64,000 nt of DNA. It comes from Vandiemenella viatica. Taxonomy: Eukaryota; Arthropoda; Insecta; Orthoptera; Morabidae. Below the pieces are notes generated by a model. The model worked only from the letters and a program-made list of their open reading frames with translations. It was not told the DNA's origin and did not search any database. Position numbers and translations under genes: made by a program. How positions within the stretch are numbered: position 1 is the first letter of the stretch; each line of letters starts with the position of its first letter. The DNA lies in assembly GCA_031002005.1 (NCBI GenBank), contig JARYHS010008074.1:344744932-344808931 (forward strand), given 5' to 3'. Of the stretch, positions 35,473-49,879 are shown piece after piece.

Positions 35473-38400
35473 TAATTGTTAGGAATCCTTAATTTGTTTT
35501 TCTGATCTGGAAAAGCTTTACTTTCTTAATGTGAAGAGCTCTTTCTTCGACCATGTTAAGCTGCTGGTACCTTTTTCCCGGTAAGATTATTAGCTTAGGT
35601 AAAACTCGGGGGAAAAGGTCGAGTGCCTGACAAGTTAAAATTCAATTATTAAGATCACACGTAATACTATTTATAGTGCATCGGAGCTCGCATTTAAAAA
35701 CAAAAGCTATTCGGTGACTCGGTGTGGATTATTAGAACTTAAGAAGTGTAAGACAAATCAGTACAGCTGTTTGAGAATTTTATTGATATAATCAGAAACG
35801 AACAAAGAGTAATGATAAAGTTTTACATTCCAAAACCCAGGTACATATTGTAATTATTTGGATGCTCAATAGCATTTCACTCCCATACCTACAAATGATG
35901 AAGAACATATTAATACACGATTTTACCACCTATACGATTCTATACCTGGCAATCAACAAATAACTATGATAACACAAACAGTCGTGTCCCAAATTAATCA
36001 ACAATTGCAGGGCAGGGGCCGCATGTCTTGTATTGTCGTCATTGCATAATTCAGCAAATATTTTTACCTTGAAAAAGTGAGAAAGTGGCTGCCCAGGATG
36101 CATGAGTGTCAACTACTGGTTCAGAAATGTCATTGATACGATAATAATAATATTAATTTCGTGTGGTTTCAAAGACCTGGTGCAGATTTTCTTACCAGCT
36201 GGGCAATGTGCCTCTGTCGTAGCCTCACCTAACCTAATCTGGTAAACCCTGTCAGGTATGGGGAACCTAAAGTTTAACGTGGAAGTCGAGCCTCAGAACT
36301 GATCGAATGAACTTATAATAGTGGTATATGTACACATTATCTTCAGTCCCTGCAACAATCTAAATTCTCTGTCACCAGTGTTATCGTATCGTTTCATTAT
36401 CAGAAGAACATTGATTAATCCTCAAACCTGATGGGTTCACTACTTTCAATTACTTTTCCCCATTTTATTCGATATAATCACATTTCCATGTTACTTTATC
36501 AAATGTGACAGTCAAATATGGTTTTGAACTTACAGACGGCTCTTGCGGGAGTTGTGATATAATTCGCTACAATTTTAAGTGAATACGAGAATTTTCGAAA
36601 GATAGATGTTTTGTGAGTGTACTGTTTCACTTAGTCATTAACATTTCAAAAATCTATGAAATTAGATGTTAATGGATGCAAATAAATTGAGTTGAAGAAT
36701 CTTTAGCTGGTGAATAAATGAAGCAAAAGTATGTTTCATTTATGTAATACGTTGTGCGAATAATAATTACTTTTTTAGTTGGAATTCATAAAAAGTATTT
36801 TACAATGGATTTTCGCATACGACCCAAAATGGCCGACCAATGAATGTATCAATCAATAATCTTATAAAAGACTTCGATAACAAGACAAGTTACCTTATAA
36901 CTGGCTCCCGTGAAGACAATAATTTCACAAGTTATCACTCCAAGACATACGGTCGAGTGAGAATCTTCCTACAGTAGATTCGTGTACGACATCCACATTT
37001 CTACGCTGATATTGTACATTATTCTTCAAAACATTTTCAGTGTATCCTCTGCTGTTTACAAAAACACAAAAATGGATGTTTCACTGCTGGCTCACAGTGG
37101 AAGAGGGTAACCTTGCTGAGAGTTATTCAGTTGGCACATGTAACGCACTTTAGTTTATGACCAATGTCTCTTACGCTGCTCTCCGTTGTTAAATACCTGG
37201 AGGCAAACACAAAAACTGTCGTCATTTCCGACAAACATAGCTATAAAATTGTAATGTTATATAATTTTTTTCTAAAAGGTGCAGTAAACATCTAGGCTGA
37301 ACATCTTTTTAAAATATAAATCAGACATTCCATTTTATCTGATTCTCTGTACAATGTCAAAAAAAACGTGAAAAGTGCGAGCAGGAACTGTGTCAGAACA
37401 AGTACCAGTGCCGACGAGTTAAAATAATTTAAAGCACAGTTGGTCCCTAACATCGAAGAGCGCGACGATTCAGGGTCGAGAATATAATTGTTCTGGTAAA
37501 CCGCCAACATTTTTGGCACCCGTTCTGAAACACAATTGGCGTAAGGGTCTCCAGCGCCTTCTCGATTGCCGTGATACATTTAAAATCGCTATGAGCACGT
37601 CGTTTCCTTTCTAGTAAGCAATACTCTGCCTTCAGCAGTAGTTATATCAAAAAAATATTCCTCTACTTTTGGCTTGAAATACAATATTACGATAATTAGT
37701 CTTCATAATATTTTTCCTTAATTTTGAAGGTTGCGTCTAATATTGTTGACCTTTCCGTTAATTACTTAGTTATGTACAATATTACAATTAAAATATGGTT
37801 CTATATTTTGTAATCCTGTGATCGAAGTCAAAAGTAATAACAGATCCAGTTCCATTTTAAAAGAAATAACAACCGTCACTATTTCTGAAATTGTTTAGTA
37901 GAGCTAGAAAGAATAAGTCCTGGGGCTTGATCATACCGGATATATCTGCATTATCATCTGAAAATCTAATTTTACTAACGAGATTTCTCCTACCTGTCTC
38001 TCTAAAGCAGTTTGCGAGCAACACCTGAAATCATATTCTTGGCCCAAAAATCCGTTGCAGGAAGGAATCTGGAAAGCTTCTTTCAGAATGGCTGTAAGCA
38101 GTACAGTCATGGGAAAAGGATGGAGGGGGGGGGGAACTTTCAAAGGCATTTTATTAATTAGAAACAGAGACTAAGGACATTAAGGAATGGGAGTAATGGT
38201 TTGATTCGACTAAACAGTGCGGCGGGCCTATACTATGTCATAATGAATATGCAACGAGCGTACTCCACCTAACTCAACTAACTACAAAAAATTGTACAAA
38301 ACATCAACAACAACAAAATACAAATTTCATGTTCAGCTCATCGTCTTGTTGTCACCATGTAGACAGTTTCATCCACAGTGGAAAATAAGGTGGGTGGTGA

Positions 38401-41400
38401 TCGCTTTTAGCTTTCCCCCATTTGTTTTTATTTTGAAGTAGAGTATTACATTTCCTACGGTGGCCAAGTGCAGGCTGCTCCTCATAGCTGCAACAAATGA
38501 AGCTTACTACAGTTTTCTTTGTAAGTCAATGGCAATTTTTTGTATAGATAAAGGGGCTAGTTGCTAATCTGCCGACAACACACGGATAAGCTTTGCAGTA
38601 CTGGCTGATGATATGCGAGCTGTTCGGTGAATCCCGTTCAGTTGTCGTGGGAAGTCACATGTCATTGCGGCTAACCATGTTTACACGTGGGGAAATACGA
38701 GATGGACGCCATTCTTGCTCCTGCTACTACTGCAATCTTTTTTTAGAGGACTCTCCTCGAGCGTGACGAAACTATCATTGTGAAACAAGAGGCTCTCTGG
38801 TATCACACACCAGATGTGCGATATAAAACGGTATCTCCCGCTACGGATAGCATTGCCACAGTTCTTTAACGCAATAAAAGCATATGGTCAGACGTAGTTC
38901 CAACAATAATAGCTAAGGTAAATACTAGTATTAAGCCACTACGATCTATGGTTACCGTAGTGAAAATAACTAGTGCAACGCCTGATTTGTTGTCAAATTA
39001 GTCTTTCGATTTCGCATGTCGCAAGCTTCATCTTCCTCATCATCTTTCGATAGATGTTCAGGCTACTTTTTCACTGTCGACGTCACCATATAGTTTTCGT
39101 TATTTGATGGGGACTATTACTGGGTCGTATCACGCCCACAACAGAACAAAATGTTTTATGACGATGTTCACTAATAATAGTTTTCAAACGTACGGATACC
39201 TCATAGAAAAAAATTGGTTTTCTAGATTTCTTCAGAATCCCTCTACTTGTTTAACGCTTTGAACTCATTTGAGAATGCCCTGACTTTCTTTCTGGTGTAA
39301 GTGGCAGGGTTTTACAGTATCGTTTCTCTCAATTGACTTTTAGAAATCTGTCCAATAGATGCTAGTTTTACTACAGTTGCTGAAAATCATTGCAAGGTAA
39401 CAATTTACATACAAGCTTCTAACATACTAATCGCAAAATCTTCACAATATTTAAATTTTTAAGCTTCGTCTCAATTGCTCGGTTTTTGAAGGAAATTCTA
39501 AGAAACAATTTTAATGTGAGAGTTGAGTTTTTTTCCGTCGTACAGCTGATAAGCATTCTTCTCCTCAATAAGTTCTGCCATGTGCGTCGTTTCGACAGCT
39601 ACGTCCGGTGTCTTCATCAAGTTAAAATGTTGCTGCAACAACACCGTCTTAACAATTTTAATATACAAGTGATTATAATTTATAGTGTTTAGCGAGCGTA
39701 TTAATTATTTTGAAACCATGATGGTCTTCTACATGCGACATGGGTAGCAGCTGTCTCCAGTCTGATTGAATTACACAGGGTCGCTCATCATTCTAGTCAC
39801 AAATCATTAGCGAAGAGTAAAAGAAAATCATAAATCTTATAATTGCGAAATTACAACTTTATTTCGTTCTCTTATCATCATATCATCATTAGCTCTTTTT
39901 GTATGCACTGGTGTGACAAATGGGCTATTCAAGGATCAAATCTATGTTTCTGAGCCTCGGTAACTTGCCGTGCGCAGAACGATTTTACTACCAAGATTGT
40001 GTGACTAAATCATTAGAGAGCTTTTAAATTCAGAAGAAACACGTTATTGTATTAGCAACTACAATATCCATTATTTGTTTCAGTTCTGTAGAAGTAAACA
40101 CTACTCACTCTAGTTTATACATTCCTTTGATGCATTCTTTTAAAGCAGTGACAAACCAATCCGCTGTAGAGAGAGTCTATAATGTGCGGCACTCCTAAAA
40201 ACTGTCGGCAAGTCGGTAAAAGGATGCATATTTATTTCATGTTACTCTTCTAAGAGCAAACGCTCTTCTGTTGCCAAATGGTTGTAACTGAACGCTCTAA
40301 CTACCTGCTGCATTACCTTCAAGAAAGAGATTCACTCTGTTGTAATCGACAGCGACCTCTTTCCTGGGCAAAATTAGTAGTAGTGTACCATCTCCACAGC
40401 GACGAGTTAACCGCACCCATACACTACGAGCGAAGTTATTTCAGAAGTTGTCTATTTCTATCTACTGCTTCAGTTTAAATATTTCTGGAACTTCTGAACG
40501 GATGTACAAGTCAACATGCTGTCATAAAAACACGCGCTAAAAATAGATCAATACAAATTTCCCATCTTACGTACACAATAATCGACAGATTCTTTGCTGA
40601 CTTATGTTGAAGTTTGCGGAAACCAATGGCTTCAACCAAAGCATTCAAGAAGTAGCTTTGTTCCATCTACGCCAAGACTCTAGCTGATTCAGTAAGACCA
40701 CGTGGAATTTGCCCTCCTGCGAGGCAGTGAGCTTGATTGGCTTCAGTGAGGTGAATTTTGGAGTCGTTATGCCTTATGCCGATCTCGATATGATTGGGTA
40801 ACCTACAGCTGATATGACAAAAAAATATTTTTATATTTATTTCGTCAGTTAAACATTAATCCTCGGTTCGTATACTTTTCAGCAAATACATTGTAAACTA
40901 CAAAAAAAATGCGTAATCGTTAAATTACTGTCTATATTAATTTCAACAAAACAGTTAAATGCAGATGTCCATAGGGTTCTGAAGTGATGAAGCATTATCA
41001 TTCGGAACGTATCACCATAGAAAGTTGTAATATCGCAGAAACATTATAGACAATTTCTGCCAAATAGTTTCACTAACTTCTCTGCATACTCACCTTGGAC
41101 ACTTAACGTACATCGGCAACAATTTAATTGTTCCGTCTTCCAACCATGTGACTGCCTAAAGATTCAACCAGTTCATGCCAACATCGAGTAGATCCACAGC
41201 ATCTGCAAACCGTTTAACTTTAAGCATCTCCTTCATCTTTAAGATCAGATGAGCCGTAAATTATATCTACGGGTGCAGGAATGGGGCTGTAGGTTCTGCA
41301 TTTCGTTACGAAATGTTAAACCAATCTTTTACACGGGACCCAACAAGGATTTAATACAATTCCCCATGCTTTGTAGGAGGTCTTGAACTTGCTGGACGTC

Positions 41401-44400
41401 AAGCTGGATAAAACCCATACCACAACATACGGAAATGAATGAGTACAACGTGTCAAAACCTGACTGCAGTTAAAATATTTTGAAATGAAGTCTTCACGGG
41501 TGTACCGCCGTTTTTTGTTGTAAAAAAATGATATTTTGACGACTTGCTATATCGTCTTCCTCAGATACAAAAACATCTGTAGGTACGTATAGGTCTGCTG
41601 ACCGACAGCTCAGGGGAACGGCTCCTGATGTTGGAGCTGAAAAGTGCTAACAACACTATGTGCCAACTTGTCGATGAATATAATTTTTACTGTAAAACTA
41701 TACGCTTCCAGTAAACATAAAACTTATATTCTTACATAAAGTCCCGATGAACTTTCTGCAGAGTAAGTTCCTTAACGAATGGAAAAGTTCCTGTGCATAA
41801 TCATACAGATCGTCGTGGTTCCGCTAGCTGCGCGAAGTAGTGTTGAAATACCAACCGTCGCCAGGATATTTCAAATATTTTAGAAACAACTAGCTTGTAG
41901 CTTTCCCAGTTTTCGATTTTATATTCGAATTAAACACTGATATTTAGTAATAATTTATACTAACAAACGAGAGAAATTATCAGATTTATTACAAATACGG
42001 AAAGAACAGTAGGCCTATGTTTTTACATTTTGTATTGAATTTTGAGAGTCACCTTCAAATTTAGATAATCCTACTCTCAGAATTCGATTAGTCTACAGAC
42101 TTGGAAACCACAGATCTATTGGAAATAAAGAAATCAGTGGAAATTAAAATGGAGATAATTTCTTCGACGTTTTCTATAGTTTACAACACTACATAAGAAA
42201 CATATTACGTTTATACCAGCGGCTACATCTTTTTCAGCACGAGTGCATGGTATCGAAGAAGACAGTACGAACAAAAGCTAAGCAGTTTTATTTCATTCAA
42301 TAAAGCTATTTATATTAGCAGAGTAGCTCTTCATTTGGTTGACATGTTAAACGTGGCGATTGCTAGGACAGTCCGAAATCTCCGCCTAATAAACTACACT
42401 TTTAACAAATAAAAAATTCAGTTGTTACATAAAAAATATAGTTACAGATTTTGCAGACGCACGGCAACAACTCACTTCCCTAATTAGCACGTTAGTGCGA
42501 CCTGGCAGGAGGAGTAAAATGCTTGGCGTCAGTAAATCAAAGCTCCAAATTTGACAATTCCAATGACGAACACATCAAAGACAGTCGACCCCAAACGTTT
42601 GAAAAAGGCGGTGATGAAGAAGAAGGTAACGATCACGGACCTGCAGACTGTGAGGTGTCGCCTGGCACAGTGCCGCGCACCTCGCGGGCTGGCGGGCCGG
42701 AGGGCGGCTGCCGCTGGCCTCAGTACTGCCCGCGGCCTCGCAGCTATGAGGCGGCAGTGACCAGTCCAACCGCAACAACTCGCTCGTGGCTTTGACCGCG
42801 TCCAGGTACCAACCTGCTGCAGTTGTCACCCTACAGAGTTTCACCACCTCTAGTGCCTGCTGCCACGGTGTGTCTACAAACAATCGTGTGACGTCAATAA
42901 TGAATTCTGTCACGACGTTGATTCAGAAATGTTCGTTACGACTCCACCACTAAGGCTCACAAAATCGAATTCTGTTGATAGTTTGTGTCTAAAGGTGCTT
43001 AGCGCTAAGGCAGAAGATAATTCAAAGTGCTTGGAGTGCTTCATTGTGATCGTAACCCTAGCGGACACTGATCTATATTGTTAGTATTGACTTTGTATGT
43101 TATTCTTTATCACTTGATCTCGGCTCTAACAAAAGCAGAGAAGTGTTTCACTTGGCAGTGCTCCTTCTAATCTCACAACGATGATGTGACTCAAAGTATT
43201 AACGTGCCGTCAAGCTAGCAGTATTTCATTTCCACTCGTCTTTGGTGGTTACGTGGCTACTTTGCATCACAAACGTCCTAGCCAAAATAAGCGAATAAAA
43301 TCCTCTTGATCCCAAGATATTCAGATTTCGATTTATCTGAAAATCATATCAATACATCCCTTCCTGTCGTTTCTGATCATCTTGCCTCCATGAAACATTT
43401 TGGCGAAAGTTAGACTAGTTTATCAATAGTAAATCAAAACCTAAACCTAGTACATATTTTGGAAACATTACAGTAATTGCCTTAGAGAAAGCTGTTATAA
43501 GGATCTTAAAATTTTTCGTTCCAGAGAAGCAGTTTCCTGATTTTTTTAAACATACGTTTGTCAACATTAAAACTGACTGGTTAGTAAATCAAAGTAAAGG
43601 TTTTCAGTAAACACGTTTGTCTCTAATAAATTTTTGTTAGAATTCTAAGGTGCCTAATTCATGACTTAAAGATTAAACTGAAAATTTACATGTGCGAAAC
43701 AAAATTGACACTAAGATATTCCGAACAACCCTTATAAAAACTAAAAAATTTACGGCAATAGGCTGAAAGGAAAATAAATGAAATTTTTTCCGCCGAGATT
43801 TAACCAACAGTAAATTTTTTAGAAGATTTAAACTTGCCTAGCTGTCAAACTGTTTACAGGAAAAACCTTTTATCGGCAGTTTCAGGTTTTCTACCTGAAT
43901 ATTTTTTGTACCTTAATGTTTTTTTCTGAATAAAGCAATTTCTACTTTTTTCATTCCGCCTGGAGCGTCTCCTTATCAAGAGTACTGAGGCGTTAACAAC
44001 TGAAATTGCATCGCTGATTGTTCGTACAGCAACCATGTGAGTAAATGACCACCATCTATCAGTCAGATGCTACAGCTAAATGTCAACCAATAGTTTCATT
44101 CATTTGAGCTTCTCAGTTTTACTGCATGAAGAAAAATAGGGAAATAAGACACGTCAGTGATACATTACAATCATCGGAGATGACAAGTTAATAAACCCAA
44201 ATATAATTCCTACAAAGCTGTTTAACTATGATTTACACAAGTAGTGTCAATGCTAACACATCATTATTTTCCGCTTCCAATTTCCTTAAATGTTCTGCTT
44301 TTTTCGTTACTCTATGTATTTTGATGCTGAATAACTAGTTAGCTCCTCTGAAACTATAAACAGCGCTGGTGACCCACATAGACTTTGATCACACATATTT

Positions 44401-44730
44401 TTGTCGTATTTTGAAACCGTTACCAACACAAATTCTTGAGATGGCAGAATATTTCTTAAGAAAAACTTTTCATTGACTGCCCTCCTACATAACCTGAAAT
44501 CCAGGACACTACTGTGAACATTAAATAATCTATTCACAATTAACGCCGGTTATGTATCACTTAGTACATCTGCAGATGTATTTCTCCTCTTAAAACAAGA
44601 GCAAACGGACTTTTTAATGACCCAAAACCTTACAGTACTGTCTCGAAATTTTCTTTCTCCATATACGCATTCTCGACGTAGACCGGAGGAAACAGGTATT
44701 TTACAATTCCACTGTCACTGTTTGTTTGTT

Positions 44731-44858
44731 TTTTTTGTGCTTTACGCCTCTTAGATGTCTATGGCATGAGAGGCGGAAAAGGATACAAGGCAAGAAACGG
44801 GAAGGAATTTAGTGATGACGTTTTTTCAAGGAACCATCCCAACCTTCCTTTAGTCCGT
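44731..44858 (-). repeat. Truncated tRNA-derived SINE, minus orientation
   Basis: T-run, CTTTACGCCTCTTAGATG, then GGCAAGAAACGGGAAGGAAT and AAGGAACCATCCCAACC. The head is missing beyond 44858. Confidence 0.65.
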
Positions 44859-44869
44859 GTTATAATCAG

Positions 44870-47800
44870 GGTTTCGGAAGTTTCAGGTGATCTTTATAAC
44901 TTGATAAAACAATCTTCCCTTCGAGCTAACTAAAATAGTATACCACCAAGTGTACAACAGGTGTGAAATCGCTTAACAAATTAGAGCATATAAGAGACTA
45001 GATAAATTCGTATTGAAAAAATTCCTGCCTCTAAAATTTGATATAATTACGAAAAGTTTGTCAGATACTGCACAAATATAAACCTCGATTATTTATTAAA
45101 TGACTAATTCACTTTTCCACAGCCAAAAATGTTCTTTGATAAGTTTTACTTCTTCTTCTCCCTATGCGCCTAAACTTCATGGTATTATCAAGTCTACAAA
45201 TTGATTCCAGATGGGTTAGTGTATATAATTACGTTTATGACGTTTTCTTGGGTTTCATGAAGATTCATATATAGCTAATAAAGAGTGATATTACTTGCAG
45301 TGTCTAGATAACTAATTAACTTCGTTTACTTATTGCTTCTACGTTTTCAATTAGCAACTTGGAATGCTAACGTGGTATGAAGTTAGCTACCAAAGTTGTG
45401 TTGCTACAATTTAGTACGTATTTTTTCTTATGGCAGTACATTAAAATTCCTGACTGATTCATTGTAGTTTATCTACAGTGTATATATATATATACATCAA
45501 GTATTCTATGTATTTGCTTGCACGTGATTCCCTTCAGCGAACTGTAAGAATTTACGTCGTTAATACTTTCGTTCAAATTTATTTTGACTCTTTTGTTCAT
45601 ATCACGATAAGGAAACATGTAGTTATTAAAATCAAATCAAAATTATCCTCAGCTTCTATAAATACCTTAGAAAACATAGATAAGCTAATGTTATTGCCTG
45701 GAATACCAATAAATTTACTAGCTATCTAAGGGCTTTTGATAATGAAGTATCAATAAAGTCACAGTATTATACATCCCTAATACATATTTCTAGTGCTGAA
45801 AAATCAACCTGTTCCTCTTAATTAGAAAATGGCTGAAAATTCTGTGTTCCGGTTAAAGTTTCACGCTATCTTATTTTCACTTGAGAGATAACATTTTCCA
45901 GGAATTTATTAGTTCCTAACTGCATACGAAGTTTTGTTTCTCTTTGTAATATACCATTTCCATTTAAGTAGATGTAGATGTAAGTATCCCCATTTTTCGC
46001 AGAATGCGCTTTTATTTTTGATGTGATTGTTCGCGGCTTGTCGCAAAATATATTTTTGTTTTCCACACCAAATCCCATTATTCGCCATCTGCCTGTGAGC
46101 CATTTAAACTTTGCTCTATGTTTCGTGTTACTCTGTGAGATGATTGCTTACTAGAGCAGAAATCGAGGACCGACTGATCATAGTCTATATTACCACCTAA
46201 AACAGAAGTCAGGACTTTATTTTGATTCGGGTTAAACGCCTCGTCCACGTCAATGTCATTAGAAACGATATTGGATTGGGGGCAAGGAACGGTAAGGAAT
46301 TCGGTCCATCGTCTTTTCAAGGAACCATTTTCGGCTTTCGCCTGGAGTGATTTAGGGAAATCATGGATGGCCGGACAGTTTTTTGATCCCGCGTTTTCCC
46401 GGATGACAGACCGGAGTAAATCAGGACGGTAATTACGTGTACCGGCCGTACCTCTACGTTACCAATAAGCAACGCTTTAATTCATTCAGCATAACTATCG
46501 ATTTTTAATGCTTTTAAAAAAGTAAATACGAGGCTGGCTGATGCTTACAAGTTTTTTTTTATTATTATTATTATATAAAGAAAGGAGGTAAATTGAATTC
46601 TATATTATCTGTAAGACAGTTTCCACTGCATCCACAAAAGTATTTTCCGACGATGTGCAATCTATTGTGGATAGCACAAGACAACCACGATTCCTAATAA
46701 CATCAGCCACTGACAGGCTACCCGCATTACGTAATTCGCGTCCGCCATACCACGCATGTCCAGTTTTACATGAACGTGCTTCAAAGTTAATATAATAATA
46801 AAAAAAAGCTTTGCGAGAAATGAAGGTTACCAAACACACCAGGCACTTTCAATCACCAGGAATGCGGCGGATAAGTTGGCCACCCGAAACATCTTACACC
46901 TTTGCAAATTTGTAATGCAGTTAGAGAACGCCCAAACGAAATTGGTTTTTTCACACCGACAGTTTGTTTAACAAGTAGATACAAAAATGTCATTTTTTGG
47001 AAACTGCTCCAATTTTGCATCGCTGAGATGCTTGTAGCTACTACTTTGATTGAGGTGTTTACAGAACGTCTGATGGATGAATCAACCATCTGCGTTTGCA
47101 TCCACCCACTGGCTCCTTCTGGATGCAGTGTCTTATCCGCTCTCCGAGAGAACAGAGAGACTATTAGTTCCGTGTAGCCAACACGCTGATGGGCTGTGAC
47201 GCGTAAGCAATCTGGGCGTAAAGCACGATTTTCAACTGTGCACGACCTACTTCATGAACTGGACTGACGACTCAGTACCCTGCCCCACCTTCTAGTTTCC
47301 AAACCTGCACGCAAATTCCGTGGAAATAGTTTCTACTCATTTCAACAAGTCCGTTTCCAGTATAGTGGTCTTTTAAAATTGCTGGCGTTTAGAAATGTTC
47401 GTTTCTCCTTGAGAAGTTTGCTTAGCAAGCACCAACTTCAAGACGTGCATGTGCAAGTATATGCTTCTTCGCCCTCTTTACCCAAAATTAGGTGTCGGTT
47501 GTCTATAATGAGTTTTATTACTCAACATTGCCCCGGTAAAATTTAGAGCTTTGTTTTAAAAGCCGCATACCCTAGCTGACCACAAGCATTATGTACCTAC
47601 TGCCAGTTAAAAATAGACGGAAGAGGTGAGTTGCCATCTGTTTGCGAAATGTGTAACTATGTTCTGTATGTGATAAGCGTAATTCCGTTAGGGAAATACG
47701 TATATAGTTAATGAGGCAGCAGTGAAGACGGCGCGGCGGGTACGCGGAGGCCTGGTCGAGCGCCTCAGCGCACTGGACCACACTGGCGGGTGGCACGTGC

Positions 47801-49870
47801 AAGTGTCTGGTCACTGAATAAAACCTGAGGGCAGGCGTTGTTGCAATCTTTCCAAACGTCGTACAACTTCACATAACAGTGTTTCATGAAAAATAATTTT
47901 TAGAAGAAATTTTAATTTTAAGATTTTTGTTTCGGCCAAGCGCATAGATAAATACTTAGAGAGAATCAGATTTAATAATTTCTATCAAATATGTAATCTT
48001 TGGTTACAAACTCACATTTTAAAAATGGCACATTCTTTAATTTTTGGTATAAAAGGAATTTAGTATCTCTTCAGTGCATTCTTTTTATCATCCTCTCTTT
48101 TGCTTTGGTTGAAGCCGAAGCTGTCATACTTTTTTATCATTAAAATGCTGTATGAACGACGAGTTGGACACCTGAGCAGTCAAAGTGAACTGGCATCCTT
48201 ATCCTGCAGCGGAAACATGGAAACCGAAATCTGGAACAACCTCTGCTCTTTTCCCAAATGCTAAGCCCGAGCTTTACCGTTCTTCCATTATGTTTTGCGG
48301 TTTTCTTCTTGTAAAAAGACCAACTCTAACCTTCTGCCTGAGGAGATTTGCGACTTGTCATTACGCCATCAATGTCCCTCGTGTGAATCTTATGTGATAT
48401 TTCCACCCTTCGTGACGCCTAAAGTAATTGTAGAGATACAATATTTAGTCGGTACAATAACTCATTTTTTTTTCGTTAAAGAAGGTGCTTCACAATTACT
48501 CCACCCACAGCCCACGACACCTAGATGAACGATTTTCCTATGGCTATGTGGCTTAAGAGGTTTCTAAACAGTATATAATACGACAAATGTGGTTAAAAAT
48601 GTTTCACCGCTGTCACACCGCAGTCTTAGCAACGTCACAATTTTTATCCTACTCTTCCTTAGGAATACGGGAGGTAATCCCGTATGATTTGCGCATATGT
48701 AGGAAAACCTGTGTTATTTGTACAGCCGAAACAGTTTTGGTTGTAACAACTTCTTCCCACAGTGAAAAAAAATATGGAATTAGGTTTATAATTCATTGTG
48801 TTTATTTGTTACTCACAGCGACATTAATCCATCAATACGAGCAGTGCTTAATTTTGGCTGTGTTATCGAAGCACACCATTGAATATAGGACGATGATATG
48901 AGAAATGAGATATGAAGGAAAGCATTTTTACGGTTATGTGGGATCCAGACATGTTCTGTTCTGAACATTTGCAACTTATTTCGTAATTGAATAACGCGGT
49001 CGAACGGGTCCCCTGCTCTCCCAATATTGACGTTCTGTTGAAGATGACGACACAGTATATTCCAAGTCTATTTTTCACGATAACTTTCCTGTCGCTCCGC
49101 AGACGACATTCTTGGTCGCAACAGTGTTTTGTTCTGTCAACTTTGGAAATCTCTTCTTCAGATGATGTATAGGTGTCTTTAAACGCAGATAGAGATGCCT
49201 GCTGCAAACATTGTCTTCCTTTACTACCAGCATTCTCTTTTATTTCCTTTTTCATGATATATACTGTCGTATTGCATCAGGGGTATTCAATCGCTGCGGT
49301 AACTTCGTTGATATCCACCAATGTGGGCCAACTTCCTTAAACAGGGAAGTTATAATGGACTCGTCCTCAAATCAGAGGCCCTGCTGACCTGATTATGGCT
49401 TTTGTCGTTTTCTCATACTTGGTGTTTCCCCATCTCCGCCGCGGCAGTCTGCCATAATTTCTTTTCATCTATGTCCTTGCTTCGCAACCATATGTCAGTA
49501 TTTGTTGGATAAATCAAGATTTTGGTTTCCTTCTGTATGTTCCACTTCCACATTATATAAGTACTTAATCATCAGGTTATAAAATTGTTATTCTCTACTC
49601 TTCCACTGGTGGTTGATTTACTCCCTAGAAACCCCCCATTCCAGCGCAGTGATGATGGTACCTCGAGTTTAACGACGAGCCGTAGTGCCGTGACTCTGAC
49701 CGACCGTGCCAGGCTGTCTTTATTTGCGGCTCTGGCACGCGGCGAGTTGTTTGCTGAGTGACACGCGCGCACCTGGCGAGCTGCTGGGAGACGAGACTCC
49801 TAATAACGTTATACATTACAAAAGGGAATTGGATTACTACTAAAGCCGCTGAACTTAACACTATAACATA
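44870..49870. other. No gene recognised; GC-rich patches at 47.7 and 49.7 kb
   Basis: GC-rich segments lie at 47720-47800 and 49660-49800 and could be unrecognised exons or regulatory DNA. A 130-codon minus frame (48863-49255) is the longest unexplained frame here and has a charged, low-hydrophobicity start. Otherwise AT-rich. Confidence 0.4.
46233..46440 (-). repeat. tRNA-derived SINE, minus orientation, with internal deletion
   Basis: CGCCTCGTCCACGTCAATGT tail, GCCTGGAGTGATTTAGGG body, GATCCCGCGTTTTCCCGGAT head. Part of the body next to CATGGATGG is missing. Confidence 0.75.
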
Positions 49871-49879
49871 AATCTTCCT

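Larger units (their letters stand above)
32510..44720. other. Long intronic stretch without recognised exons apart from the 34.2-kb candidate
   Basis: AT-rich DNA that would lie inside the ACSL transcription unit. It holds a tRNA-like relic at 35.4 kb, two retroelement-tail-like motifs (39585-39621 and 41535-41565), and a GC-rich patch at 42640-42800 with overlapping open frames on both strands but no recognisable product. Confidence 0.45.

Noticed and set aside
36222..36240. CCTAACCTAA resembling arthropod telomere repeat (TTAGG)
   Set aside because: Only about two units; chance occurrence.
42575..42913. 112-codon minus-strand frame
   Set aside because: GC-rich with overlapping frames on both strands and no recognisable motif; listed only as a GC-rich patch.
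43854..44036. CTTGATAAGGAGACGCTCC on the minus strand as a third hammerhead-like core
   Set aside because: The core bases and stem II do not fit; only a loose resemblance.
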